From: Chondrosia reniformis
Lineage: Eukaryota > Porifera > Demospongiae > Chondrillida > Chondrillidae
DNA length: 64,000 nucleotides
Assembly: GCA_947172415.1 (NCBI GenBank)
Contig: OX359200.1
Span: 6,890,001 to 6,954,000, forward strand
Direction: 5' to 3'
How positions within the stretch are numbered: the first letter of the stretch is position 1; the number at the start of each line of letters is the position of its first letter. Below, in pieces: positions 11,801 to 22,087 of this stretch. A program made the translations under genes and the position numbers. Below the pieces are notes generated by a model that saw only the letters and a list, made by a program, of their open reading frames with translations, ran no database searches and was not told where the DNA came from.

Positions 11801-13148
11801 TTGGAGCCACACCCCTTTGTAATTGGCCTATCTCATTGGAGCCACACCCCTTTGTAGTGGGCCTATCTCATTGGAGCCACACCCCTTTGTAGTGACTTTC
11901 TCATTGGAGCCACACCCCTTTGTAGTGACTTTCTCATTGGAGCCACACCCCTTTGTAGTGGGCCTATCTCATTGGAGCCACACCCCTTTGTAGTGGGCCT
12001 ATCTCATTGGAGCCACACCCCTTTGTAGTGGGCCTATCTCATTGGAGCCACACCCCTTTGTAGTGGGCCTATCTCATTGGAGCCATACTACTATATATTT
12101 GAAATGTTAGAGATGTGCTTTCTATCCCTTTTGACCATTTCATTAGCTGCTGAGCTGTTTGATGTTTTATCTGAAAAGCTAATGAGAAAGACAGACAAAT
12201 CATTCCCAAAGACTGTCTACACTTCAGAAGCAGGCAAGTCTTTTTCACTACATCTAGTCTTTATCACTTCATAGATTATCCAGTTAATTTTGTCATTCTA
12301 ATGTTTACTTTTCCATCAACAGTTATAAAACCATTGTAAAATATAATTATCCTCAGCTAATTTGATTAAGATGGTTATGGAACGCAGCCATCCAGTCTGC
12401 CGCTCAATCAGTTCTCAGCTGCTACTGTTATGCAATATTATGGGAATTGTTAATTGCTTGTATATGTTACAGCTTTAAGATGGATATGTAGATAAATGGT
12501 TGTCATATTATTGCCTTTCCGCTCCAGCTGTTCCCAGGACAAGTGATAGTGCCAATACTGATAAATTGGATTTTTCCAAACTACCTGGCTACAATATTCT
12601 TGATAAGGAGGAGAGAGAGGTAAAGTGTAACTAACTGCATAATAGGGTTACCAAACCGTCTAGCAGTTTTTAACTGTATATTGTACATATAGTTATATTC
12701 ACTGCTTTTAACTGTATCCTGATTTTATATGTAGAATTATAATACATATTCACTGCAATACAGTATAATGCATGTTACTTGTGCAGTGTGTGTGTGTTTA
12801 GTCAGTGGAGAAGAAGAGAAGTATATAGAAGGAGAAAACTCTTGTATCCTCATGTTAATAGTAATGTTTTATAACAAGATTTTCTTGTACTGTTTGCGCA
12901 GAGCTTATAGTCATAAAATCATTTTACCCTTTTGTGATCTTTTTTAGTTTTGTGTCACTATGAAGATTCAGCCAAACACTTTCTTGTCCAGTAAGAAGAC
13001 GTTACAACAAACAGTCAAGGAGAACCCACATGAAAACCTGCTCCTGTCAGATGCAAGAAGATTGCTTAAGATTAACGTAAATGTGACAAGAAAGATTTAT
13101 GATTTTTTGATGAAAAGAGGACTAAATGAAGTGAAATCTTTAACTTAA
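8818..13148 (+). CDS. TADA2A: Transcriptional adapter 2 (ADA2), SAGA/ATAC histone acetyltransferase subunit
   Basis: Thirteen exons (8818-8951, 9212-9253, 9286-9371, 9493-9620, 9692-9770, 9838-9901, 10042-10082, 10267-10294, 10419-10498, 10806-10877, 12147-12233, 12528-12619, 12948-13148) join in phase to give 377 residues. Seen: a SANT domain (WTAEEELKLLECLEDRGYGNW split as W25 onward), a central region matching the ADA2 'FARIVGPVEH' helix as FAPFVRLLPVTEY, and a C-terminal SWIRM helix pair (LLKINVNVTRKIYDFLMKRG). In the family, SANT supports the GCN5 acetyltransferase and SWIRM contacts nucleosomes; it acts in the nucleus. The start has a good Kozak context (AAAATGG). The usual N-terminal ZZ zinc finger is absent. 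Intron 2 is only 32 nt, and intron 11 starts with GC. The end matches TADA2A better than TADA2B. Confidence 0.9.
9903..9985 (+). repeat. 40-bp direct duplication in TADA2A intron 6
   Basis: Two adjacent units contain TTGGTAGCCATGGCAACTGA; they differ at two or three positions. Confidence 0.85.
10513..10703 (+). repeat. 12-bp tandem repeat, about 16 copies, TADA2A intron 9
   Basis: Unit CACTCAGTATAC with CATT and CACA variants. It begins 15 bp after the exon-9 donor, so the array takes up most of the intron's first 200 bp. Confidence 0.95.
11420..12087 (+). repeat. 35-bp minisatellite, about 19 copies, TADA2A intron 10
   Basis: Units contain CACACCCCTTTGTAGTGGGC then CTATCTCATTGGAGC. Most copies are identical; two AGTTGG/AATTGG variants and two 5-bp-shorter units occur towards the 3' side. 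The array ends 60 bp before the exon-11 acceptor. Unit length resembles CRISPR repeats, but there are no spacers. Confidence 0.97.
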
Positions 13149-13314
13149 TTGTACAAGGTCATGTACATAATGTCATTGTAAAATTTGATATATGTACATT
13201 AAAATCAGTCTATACAGCAGTACTTGTTATAATTATGTATAGAGTTTTTTTCAAAATGGTCAGTGTAATTAATTATTCATATCCAGTTGTCCATCTGCAG
13301 TGAATGTTTAATTG

Positions 13315-15325
13315 CTATGATGTGAAGGGGATTCCTGTTTTCTGAACATGTTCTGCTACCATTTTGACCAAGTCATCTTTTTTGGTTCCTTTAGCCTTGA
13401 ACTTTATGCTGTTTTTCCAAAGCCACTTCTTCAAATCTGCAACTTTTGCCTTTCAGATTTAAAGATATATATAATACACATTAATATATGCATCTATGTA
13501 TACAAGTTTAGGTGAATATTACATATACCTATGTTAACTATCCATAAAAGTCTAAGGTTATGAATTATTCATACATGAGGGAGTAGATTTAATTTGCCTA
13601 TATATATATATATGAATTATTGAATCACAAGTATACTCATAATTAACAAGTTATAATTGCTGGCATCAATGTATATATATATATATGATCTCTTATGTAT
13701 AATCATGCTGTGACAATTGTAACTTGGTGGCAAAGCACTACAGCCAGTTGCCCTGGGTCACAATTTTGCATATTTTATCTATATATCACACAAACTTTTT
13801 TAATCTCTTGACCATGAATTGGATTCCTTGGGATGGAAGGTGTCTTTGTGGCGGTCTGGGTCGAGTAGAAGTCATAGTCTTCACTGATATCTACTGATGG
13901 TAGGTCAGTGGGGACCTGTTGCAGTGAGGAGGTATTCACTGCAACAGGTAGCGATGCCCTACCAGTGTTTGTAGAGGAAGTGTTTGGCTGAGAAGTCTTT
14001 TGCATTACATTTGGTACTGGTACAGTCCTTGTAGTGTGCTGTACACTATTGTCTGGGGCTGGTACATTGGGGGCATCACTTCGGACAGATGATGATGCAG
14101 TGCTACTCCTTACGGAAGGGACCACTTGAGATGGCTCTATTCTTGTTACTTTGTGCGGTGGTACTGAGGAACTGTCTGAACTTTTAGATCTTTTAGTTGG
14201 AAGAGGTTTAGTGGATTTGGGTCCCCTAGATGTGAATTTGGGTACAATGGGTAGTCCATGGGGATTGCATGTAGACTGTAATGATCCAGGATGATGGAAA
14301 GACTGCTGCTCTGGAACAATCGGAATTATTGGTGGATTTGATGTGCCCTGTATGTCTGACGACTCATGAGAAGATCTGTCTGGAACTGTAGAGGTTTGAT
14401 GAACAATCTTTTGTTTGTTAACTTCTGTGAGCTTTGTAGTTGATTTTGTAAAGACTGAGTTGGCATTGGTGAGGTGCAGGGGCTTAAGTAAGGATGATTC
14501 ACTAACTGTGGATAGGGAGAGAGCAGACTGGAGGGAGGGCTGGTGCATTTCTGCAAATGTCACGGCATGTCCACCAAGTTTGGGCATCCTCTGATGAATA
14601 TCAAAAACCAGATTTATTGCAAGTGTCCTTTCTTCCTTAAATGGACATACAGTTGGTGGAGACTTTAACACACATGAACCTGGATAGCTATAAAACATAT
14701 AATATATATACATGCATTTTTAAATATTGATTTTTATCATTGATGCATGCATATGTTTCATATAATATACTGTAAATGTATATACGTACATATGATATAC
14801 ATCTGTAAGAATGCGTGGGTGTGAGATGGTGAATATCTTGAAAACAAATTGTGTCTTATTGAAAGATGTTCCATCCCAAAATAATGCAGTTAGAAGAAAT
14901 CCTTAATCTGTTGTCATTGTACGTATACAGCACTATTTTCCATATAATACATATAGGGCATATCTATAGTGTATGTATTTAATAATCAGTTAATTTGAGA
15001 CATACCTTAAAAGTGTTCCTATAGAGCTGTTTGTAAAGTACACTTTATAGTACAAACTTTCCTTTTCTGGTAAAATGTACCCATGCTGAAGAACAATGCA
15101 ACAAGCAGTATATATTCATCAAGTATAACATTAAGTGACAATATTACGAGACAATAGTGTCAGGCTGTTCTAGCTCCATTTCTTGCATGGGTTCATCAAG
15201 ATAACGATTATAGAACTTTAATAAATGTTTTTAATGTCTATACTTGTATTATTACAACACTTTTAAATACTGAATGAAACAATCCACCAAATTTCCAGAC
15301 TTCCTCGACCAGAGGCCATCTAATG
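13315..15325 (-). CDS. Unrecognised multi-exon gene with Ser/Pro-rich middle and SAP-like C-terminus
   Basis: Four minus-strand exons join in phase: 15325-15261, 15085-15006, 14687-13796, 13449-13315. They encode LWSRKSGNLVDCFIQYLK, then HGYILPEKESLYYKVYF, a conserved-looking stretch with GHAVTFAEMH, about 230 residues of low-complexity Ser/Thr/Pro sequence, and a final 45-residue exon containing LKKWLWKNSIKFKAKGTKK followed by DDLVKMVAEH. The last block has the helix-loop-helix pattern of a SAP DNA-binding motif (leucines and 'KGxKxDLVxxV'). The 5' end is not found; another possible exon lies near 15600-15700. The gene ends 166 bp from the TADA2A stop, tail to tail. I do not recognise the family; a chromatin or DNA-associated role would be inference from the SAP-like end only. 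Confidence 0.6.
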
Positions 15326-15919
15326 CTAAAATTGAATGGATGACTTGTAGGTATATACATTTCTAAAGGTTACACCTAAATATTTCATCGGTTACTGGCC
15401 AGGTTGCACCCAATATAAACACCACACCTATTATTATCTACCACTTAAAATCCATTCTAACCATATCTGCACCTTATCCATATATAGATCAGATTACTGG
15501 ATATAGTAAGAAGAAGCTATATTAGGCACACTGTGTATGTCTGTACATATGATGTCATCAGACAGAAATTCACTCTAATATAGTCCAACCTTTTTCTTCC
15601 AATACAGTCTAATATGATTATGGGAGGGTAGATTTGAAACTGGAACATAGTCACTTGATACAGATTCAACATATCCCACAGAACAGCTGTAGAATGGACA
15701 TATAACAGTCTATGGATTACATACTATTTATGTACATATGCTAGCTGTATATATATATACGTATATGTAACAGATACAGTTACGTATATATAATCATATA
15801 TGCCTATTTATGTACATACGTACGTATATAAAGAGAGAAGAATTAATGAATGAACTAGCTTATTGACACAATGTAACCACATGCATGACTAAACTGTTAT
15901 ATTATTCTAGATAGATTAT

Positions 15920-16096
15920 AGATAAGTTTATTGGAGTTATATATCTACAATGAAAATCGAACTATATTGAATGTTTCAACCCGTAGGTCTTCATCAGCAA
16001 TAATCTTGCCTTAACCTTATTGCTGATGAAGACCTATGGGTCGAAACGTTCAATCTAGTTTGATTTTTGTTGCAGATTGCTGCAATAAACTTATCT
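15920..16096. mobile_element. 177-bp foldback (MITE-like) element with two opposed hammerhead-like cores
   Basis: Perfect 14-bp terminal inverted repeats, AGATAAGTTTATTG (15920-15933) and its complement (16083-16096), enclose a largely palindromic body. Each arm carries the boxes CTGATGA and GAAAC around a 4-bp hairpin: plus strand 16023-16047 and minus strand 15997-15973. The minus copy differs by C-to-T changes at two CpG sites, as expected for decay. No coding capacity. Confidence 0.8.
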
Positions 16097-16099
16097 ATC

Positions 16100-16690
16100 A
16101 TCATGAACTGAACTAAAACTACTCCCTATCACTTCATAGGTACATATAATAGAGAGCATGTGTAAGAGAGACCTTTGATTATTGAGTGACTGTACATGTG
16201 ACAAGTATTACATGGGAGTACTCCCTTGGTGATTTCGTACAATTGAGTTAGACCCCTATCCATTATATATAATGATATGCATATGTATGTATGTATTGTA
16301 TATATATATACATGTAAGATGATTATATATTTACATATTGTATATATACCTATATAATTGAAGTTGTTCATTGAAATATGGAGGTTAACGTTATACTTTT
16401 TATATAATAATTGATCATGCCTACTGATTCTTATTAGTATGTGATATTGTATAAATGATGTACCCATATTTATGAGTCCAGAGGTATACAATATATTTTG
16501 CATAATTATACAATTAAAAAATATAAACTTAAACACACACTTAAGGCTTGTACAATTACTTATATTACTGTATGTTATTTTTGCCTTGTTATAGAAATCT
16601 ATATATAATTTCTGATCATGTATACTGATCATATATATGTCACCAACTCTGAAACAGTATATAGTGTATACAGGCATTGATCATGTATAT
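16100..16690. other. AT-rich intergenic DNA
   Basis: A 182-codon minus-strand frame at 16129-16677 is rich in Tyr, Ile, Cys and His and follows TATA/CATA dinucleotide runs. I see no domain or splice support and do not call it a gene. Confidence 0.6.
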
Positions 16691-16696
16691 ATATAT

Positions 16697-16800
16697 ATAT
16701 AGTATCAAAGTTCTTGAACTTATATTTTTAATGGCAATTATAAAATTAATTATCACAGAATGTTTCGGTCTCATGGACCTTCATCAACTTGATACTATAT
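16697..16800 (-). mobile_element. Foldback element with hammerhead-like core
   Basis: Inverted arms ATATAGTATCAA (16697-16708) and TTGATACTATAT (16789-16800) enclose, on the minus strand, TTGATGA (16787-16781), a hairpin with GGTC and GACC arms, and GAAAC (16766-16762). It has the same layout as the elements at 15920 and 44261. Confidence 0.65.
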
Positions 16801-18145
16801 TTCAACTTGGCAATGAACCTCTATGATATAATATATATACATGCAATACATATGGATTTACAGGGCATCCACAGGGGAATGTTGGATGGCACATTTTTAT
16901 ATAAATATTATACATAGTATGCTATATAATAGACCGCATGTGTATATATAAGTAGAAACGTTGGCAGGAAATTTGCATGTATGCATAAATATGGTGTAAG
17001 GGGAAATGGCAGATGTTCTGCAGGTTATATTAATGATACTTGCAAGGCTAAACATATTCCCAGACAATTTTGTGGCTCATAAATTCTATAAGCATATTAT
17101 AGGCTCCCTAATTATACACAGCTAAACACCCAGAAATAATTAACATGTACTATAATATGTGTCACTGAATGTCTCTGTAATTTGTAACTGATAATCAAGC
17201 CATTAAGGTTATTATTCCTGGCTGACTAAAATTCACCATTCTGTATCATGTAATTAATGGTTACCCGGCATTTAATTGTAGTACAAGAACTGAGACATGT
17301 CTATGTCAACATACAACATCTGGTGTTCTCTCTCAGAAGCACAGATGGCTGATCTGTTTGTTGATTTAGGCATAAACTATAGTGTGACCTGATTAGACTA
17401 ATTTAGCTGTGAAAATTATAAGAAATGCTTGTGTCTATATTATGTAAGCAAACAATATGTGATCATGACTAGAGAATAATGTGCCTATATAATTGTATTA
17501 GGACATGTACACTATATATATGTGAAAGGTATACCGGTCCATCATATATACATACATTATCCTGATACATGCAATTCAGCATATACATATTACACAGAAC
17601 AATTACTGTACATATATATCCACTAAATAAGTAAACTTAATATATAATCCCAAACGACTATGTGTTATGTGTGTATATACAATGGCTATATGGTTGCCAA
17701 ATGTTAATTAACACAAGTGAAATACAATGTAGAATGAATATATGTTTGCACACATAACGTGTTCTATACATAAATGTAGTTCTGAATCAGTTACTGAATA
17801 GGGTGATAGCCTTCCCCTGTATAGCCACCAAATGGGATCCATAGGACATATACGATTAACAAAATGATGTTAAAAACAAATATATACTATCACTTATGGT
17901 CTGAGTGCAAGTTCTTTATTTATACTAGAGGGCTCTATTTAGGACACTTATATAGTTGGGGTCAGCAGTAAAATAATACCCAGTCACTGCATGGGATGCA
18001 TAATATGTTAAGTTTTAGCAACAATATTGACACAAGTAGACGCAAATGTGAGTTAACCTCTATAATTAACGAATGAACTCCACACCTATATTTCAGTGGC
18101 AAAGGAGACAGTAATAGAATAAGGATTTCTCCTAAATGCGTCAAA
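16801..18145. other. AT-rich intergenic DNA
   Basis: Dominated by TATATA and ACGTATA runs. No exon, RNA gene or tandem array was recognised. Confidence 0.6.
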
Positions 18146-18254
18146 CTTATCTCTTAGATGGTATATCCTTGGACTCTTTGAGCGTCTAAACAAAAAGACA
18201 AACTGCATTTTTAGACGCTCAAAGAGTCGAAAGATGTACCATCTAAAAGATAAG
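18146..18254. mobile_element. 109-bp foldback element with long arms
   Basis: Outer arms CTTATCTCTTAGATGGTA and TACCATCTAAAAGATAAG, and inner arms GACTCTTTGAGCGTCTAAA and its exact complement, pair around a loop of about 20 nt. It could form a hairpin of nearly 45 bp with short interruptions. Confidence 0.8.
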
Positions 18255-18589
18255 GAGACTGTATTGTTCATAGTTATATATGTATTCTTGTAGCATGTAC
18301 ATGCACATACGTACGTACAACTTCTTGTGTGTATATATGTGTACATGCATACATATACCAACTTGGGCAGAACATAGCATCTTCTTCCTTCCATTTGCGT
18401 CTCTTTTATTTTGTTTGACTTGCCGCTTTCAAATGCTTTCAAAACAGACAAACTCACTCCAAGGTCATCAGGCTAATATATACACATAATATAGGTTTCA
18501 ATGTGTATATATACGTATAATGAATAATCTAATACACTTCTTTCCTATACATGCTATGCCTATATTTCTGTAATAAATTAAAAAGGTTA

Positions 18590-18665
18590 TATGGACTAAA
18601 CCTAGTGAGAGCTTTGGATGAGGAGGATACGGGAGTCTTTTCTTTCTTCTTTTGGGGAACTTGTT
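18590..18665. mobile_element. Fragment of the 19.3-kb foldback family
   Basis: The stretch CTAGTGAGAGCTTTGGATGA and the following TTTCTTTCTTCTTTT tract match the inverted end of the element at 19273-19408. No ribozyme-like core remains in this fragment. Confidence 0.55.
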
Positions 18666-19272
18666 CTTTTCTCTAGATCTATATATCTTTTGTGAATCCA
18701 GTATGTGTGGTAATGTAGATATAAACACTACCTTTAATTGGTTAAAGACCAGTGTTGATGCTGTTGCTCTCAGAATTAGCTTTCCATTATTGATCTTAAC
18801 ATTCAAATCTATAAGGATAATACACTATATGTACGTATATATATATGTAAAGATATGTGTGTATAATAGAATAGATATACATAGGTTCTATATATGCCAT
18901 ACTAAGCATTTATACAGTCACATGCATATATCTTCAGTATTAGTATACAAATATATATGTATATAGGCCAATACATGTACGTATAAAGCTGTTACATAAT
19001 ACAGTTTAATTTAAAATACTGGAATATACAGTCACATACAAATATAAACAAGAAAACGAGGCTGAAAATATAATTGATAATCATTGGAATGATCGAGAGC
19101 CAGATGAGAAAATACTGCATTCAAATACAATATATATACGTACAATATTGTACATGGATTCACAAAACATAAAGAAAAATGTATGAAAAATCTAATACAC
19201 CATTATTCTACATGCTATATATATTTGCCTACTCTTTAAAAAAGCCTATATATATAGGGAACTAAACCTGGA

Positions 19273-19408
19273 GAGAGCTTTGGATGAAGATACATGTACA
19301 AAGATTCCTAGGGTCACTGATGAAGGATGGAATTCCCAGAAACAGCCGTCTACCCTATATAGTGGAGCAAAAGAAGAAAGATCCTGTTTCTCCTCATCCT
19401 AAGCTCTC
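19273..19408 (+). mobile_element. Foldback element carrying the best hammerhead-like motif
   Basis: Inverted arms GAGAGCTTTGGATGA (19273-19287) and TCATCCTAAGCTCTC (19394-19408) bound the element. A related, more decayed copy is at about 19880-20042. The centre holds the hammerhead-like sequence listed separately. Confidence 0.7.
19310..19356 (+). ncRNA. Hammerhead-ribozyme-like motif with 2-bp stem III
   Basis: Every strictly conserved hammerhead position can be placed: CTGATGA (19317-19323), GAAA (19339-19342) and a GTC cleavage triplet (19348-19350). Stem III would be AC/GT closed by the loop AGCC. Stem I is formed by AGGGT-C-A before the core and TACCCT after the cleavage site, six pairs with one bulged C. 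Stem II (19324-19338) is weak, three pairs, with extra unpaired bases next to the core. Hammerheads with very short stem III are known from Penelope-like retroelements and some animal satellites and often work as dimers. Self-cleavage is not shown, and the weak stem II may mean a decayed copy. Confidence 0.5.
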
Positions 19409-19879
19409 ACCATGATCCTTGATATATATTTAGTCGATCATTAAAACTATTCTTTTTCTCAGCTGTATAGCCATAACTGATATATTAATAAGCTACGTGG
19501 CAATTGCACAAGCTTGCAACATTGGGATAATTGCAGATGCTGTACTATGCATGGTATTTATTTGATTTTAAATATTTAAAGAATGTTACAACAACCTACG
19601 TATATAAAAAATATGCACGCACATACACAAAATATTATGCATTCCATCATATATAGGAGCTTACTTATCGCTCTGTGACGCCCACCATTTAGGAAATCAG
19701 ATCCTGTAGGCATGACAGGGGAGCCATAATAGACATTCCTCCATCAGTTGATTACTTTAATTAAAATATTGAGCTTACTGCAATAAATATACATGCATGC
19801 ATTTGGTGTCTTCAAATGTTAAAGATTTGGAACAATTTTTATCACTGTATGTACATTTTTTAGCAATTTAAAAAGTGAA

Positions 19880-20042
19880 GTATATAGGACTCACAAATGA
19901 TCATGAAAAAGACAAAGATTCTTGGGTTTGCTGATCATGATGAAGGGTGGAATTCCCAGAAACAGTTGTCTGGCCCAGTGGAGAAGAAGAAGAAAACTCT
20001 GATCTAATCCGAAGTTCTCACTAGCTTTAGTTCCCTATAGGC
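19880..20042 (+). mobile_element. Second, decayed copy of the 19.3-kb element
   Basis: It shares GATGAAGGGTGGAATTCCCA then GAAACAG with the copy at 19273-19408. The core reads ATGATGA (19937-19943, C3 changed to A), GAAAC (19959-19963), loop AGTT, GTC (19968-19970). Stem II is better here (GGG/CCC), while stem I (TTGGG/CCCAG) is interrupted by an insertion on the 5' side. Confidence 0.6.
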
Positions 20043-20477
20043 CTTTATTCTAAAGTAGATGTACGTATATAGCATGTAAGAAAACGGTGTCACAGTGTTA
20101 GATTACGTATATTATTCATGTATGCCTTTTACATATATATTCTCTTATAGCAATGGTCTTTTGCTATTGTATATACGTACTTTATATTAGATATTATATA
20201 CATCCATTATATAATTATGTCCTTTACTCAATTTAATAACAGCAGCTGTTTCACACATATTTGGCAGGATATAAGTCACTCTTCCCATTTTTGCTCTATG
20301 TGAATTTAATCTAAACTAATTGAACAATATTATATCTTTTTCAGTGTATTATTCTTGCATGACAAACAGGGATATTATAGGCCTGTGAATTTGGTATATA
20401 TAATTGCTAAACTGCTATCTCCAAATAGTTTCATTCATTATATTAGATTATGATACTTCAAACTTCAATGCTAAAAA

Positions 20478-21765
20478 TTAGATCTCATTTAGAATCCCAC
20501 CTTGAATAGACCAGGTGGTTATTTGATTCCATTTTGGAGTGAGTCTTGCCCTTAGTGAAAAGTCAAAGCATTGAGCCAATATTTCATCACTGATAGCTAA
20601 CTTATGGTGAACCTGAAATATTGTATACAATGTACAGAATATATATCTGTATATATATATATACAAAAGACAGGTATACGTATGCATATGAAAAGTGTAT
20701 ACAGAAAGGCAAGGATTATTATTTTAATTATATATTACGTTGAAGCAATTACTACCTATAGTCTACGGGTGCACTTATATAATGACATAATATCCCAGTA
20801 ATTATTCACCCACATACACATAAATCTCAGGATCTATATATATATACCTCAATTCCAGCTTGCTTGAATTTTTCTGTTATTTTATCATTGGATAAATATC
20901 TAATCTATATATTGGAGGAATGTATATCTCATAGTTTAGTCTTGCCATCAAAACAAAGAGTAGGATATATGAATTCCATCACATAATACAGTTTCACTCG
21001 ATACATAGCTTATATATAGGTATGCAGCGGCCCGAATATCAATAAAAGAATATATGTGGATAATTGTGTGAATACTTCATATATTGTATATTTAAGATAT
21101 AATTATGTATTAATTGTGTGCATTGTAGCAAGTTCTCATAAAACCACATACCTATAAAACATGGCATTAATTACCCATTAAATTTAGACCAATGACAAAT
21201 ATAGCATAGATTTGCCATATATACTTTGATTCACTTCAGAACCATTTCTATCTGTATTATACCTAATTGAATAAATATCATTTCTGAGAAGATATGGCTA
21301 AAATATCTCAATTTTTAAAATAAATTATATAACTTATATATAATGATCTGCCCAGCGGTAATTGGATATATACATATCTCAGACTTATATAACGTGCAAT
21401 ATGGCTACCCTAACTAGTAATGTATACCTACCGCGGCGATAATCAGGATAGCGTCATGCATATGGTTCGGTAAGGATTCAGCCGGATTCACCGGCGACAC
21501 TGCTATACTTGCGTCACACCTCGCTATTTCCCTGTAGAACGGGAGAATCGAGAATGTTTTAATAAGTATTTATGCTCTACGATGAATATTTATTATTTTT
21601 GCAGCATGCATGTCCAGCTGCATGCATTATATAGTACCTGGCCTTTTCTTGAAGTACTTGATGACGATAAGAACTTTGTTCAGGGGCGATTATGATATAA
21701 ACAAAGCATTCCAAAGACCTCAAGTCGGGAATATTTGCCAGAAAGTGATACGAAGTCTTATTCAT
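20478..21765 (-). CDS. Small four-exon gene of unknown function (139 aa)
   Basis: Exons 21765-21638, 21531-21432, 20904-20848 and 20612-20478 have good splice sites and join in phase (420 nt with stop). The protein begins MNKTSYHFLANIPDLRSLEC, continues EIARCDASIAVSPVNPAES and NHMHDAILIIAA, and ends LTPKWNQITTWSIQGGILNE then I. It has no signal peptide, no membrane segment and no cysteine cluster; one hydrophobic strand (DAILIIAA) suggests a small alpha/beta fold. The composition is normal for a soluble protein, and the exact phase agreement over three introns argues against chance. I do not recognise the family. It lies 323 bp downstream of the testican-like gene on the same strand, so it has its own promoter or follows it as a separate unit. 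Confidence 0.65.
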
Positions 21766-22087
21766 ACTACCAACAACCGATTACGAAATAGCAGTCGCTA
21801 ATTAAATATTTTTGCCATAGTGGGGCGCCAGTTGCTAAGTAACCTTCAGACGTTTGAAAATGAACTGAATTTTCTTGAAAAGTAGCAGTTTTAAAATTAT
21901 TTAAAATGTGACTTATACACTATAAGTTTAGTGTGAAAACTAAATGGGTGATTTGATAAAAATAGTGGATTTATTTACAATAAAACATTAAATAATTTTT
22001 GAAATAAATAAATTAGTGAATATTGAGTTGTATTAAAATTGGGAAAAAATTCTAAAATTTCATCTGTTAAGATTTTGCTATCTAGAT

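Noticed and set aside
11420-12087. CRISPR-like array (35-bp regular repeats)
   Set aside because: Repeats are directly adjacent with no spacers, and the region is an animal gene intron.
16129-16677. A 182-codon frame on the minus strand
   Set aside because: Skewed composition driven by TATA/CATA runs; no domain, no splice partner.
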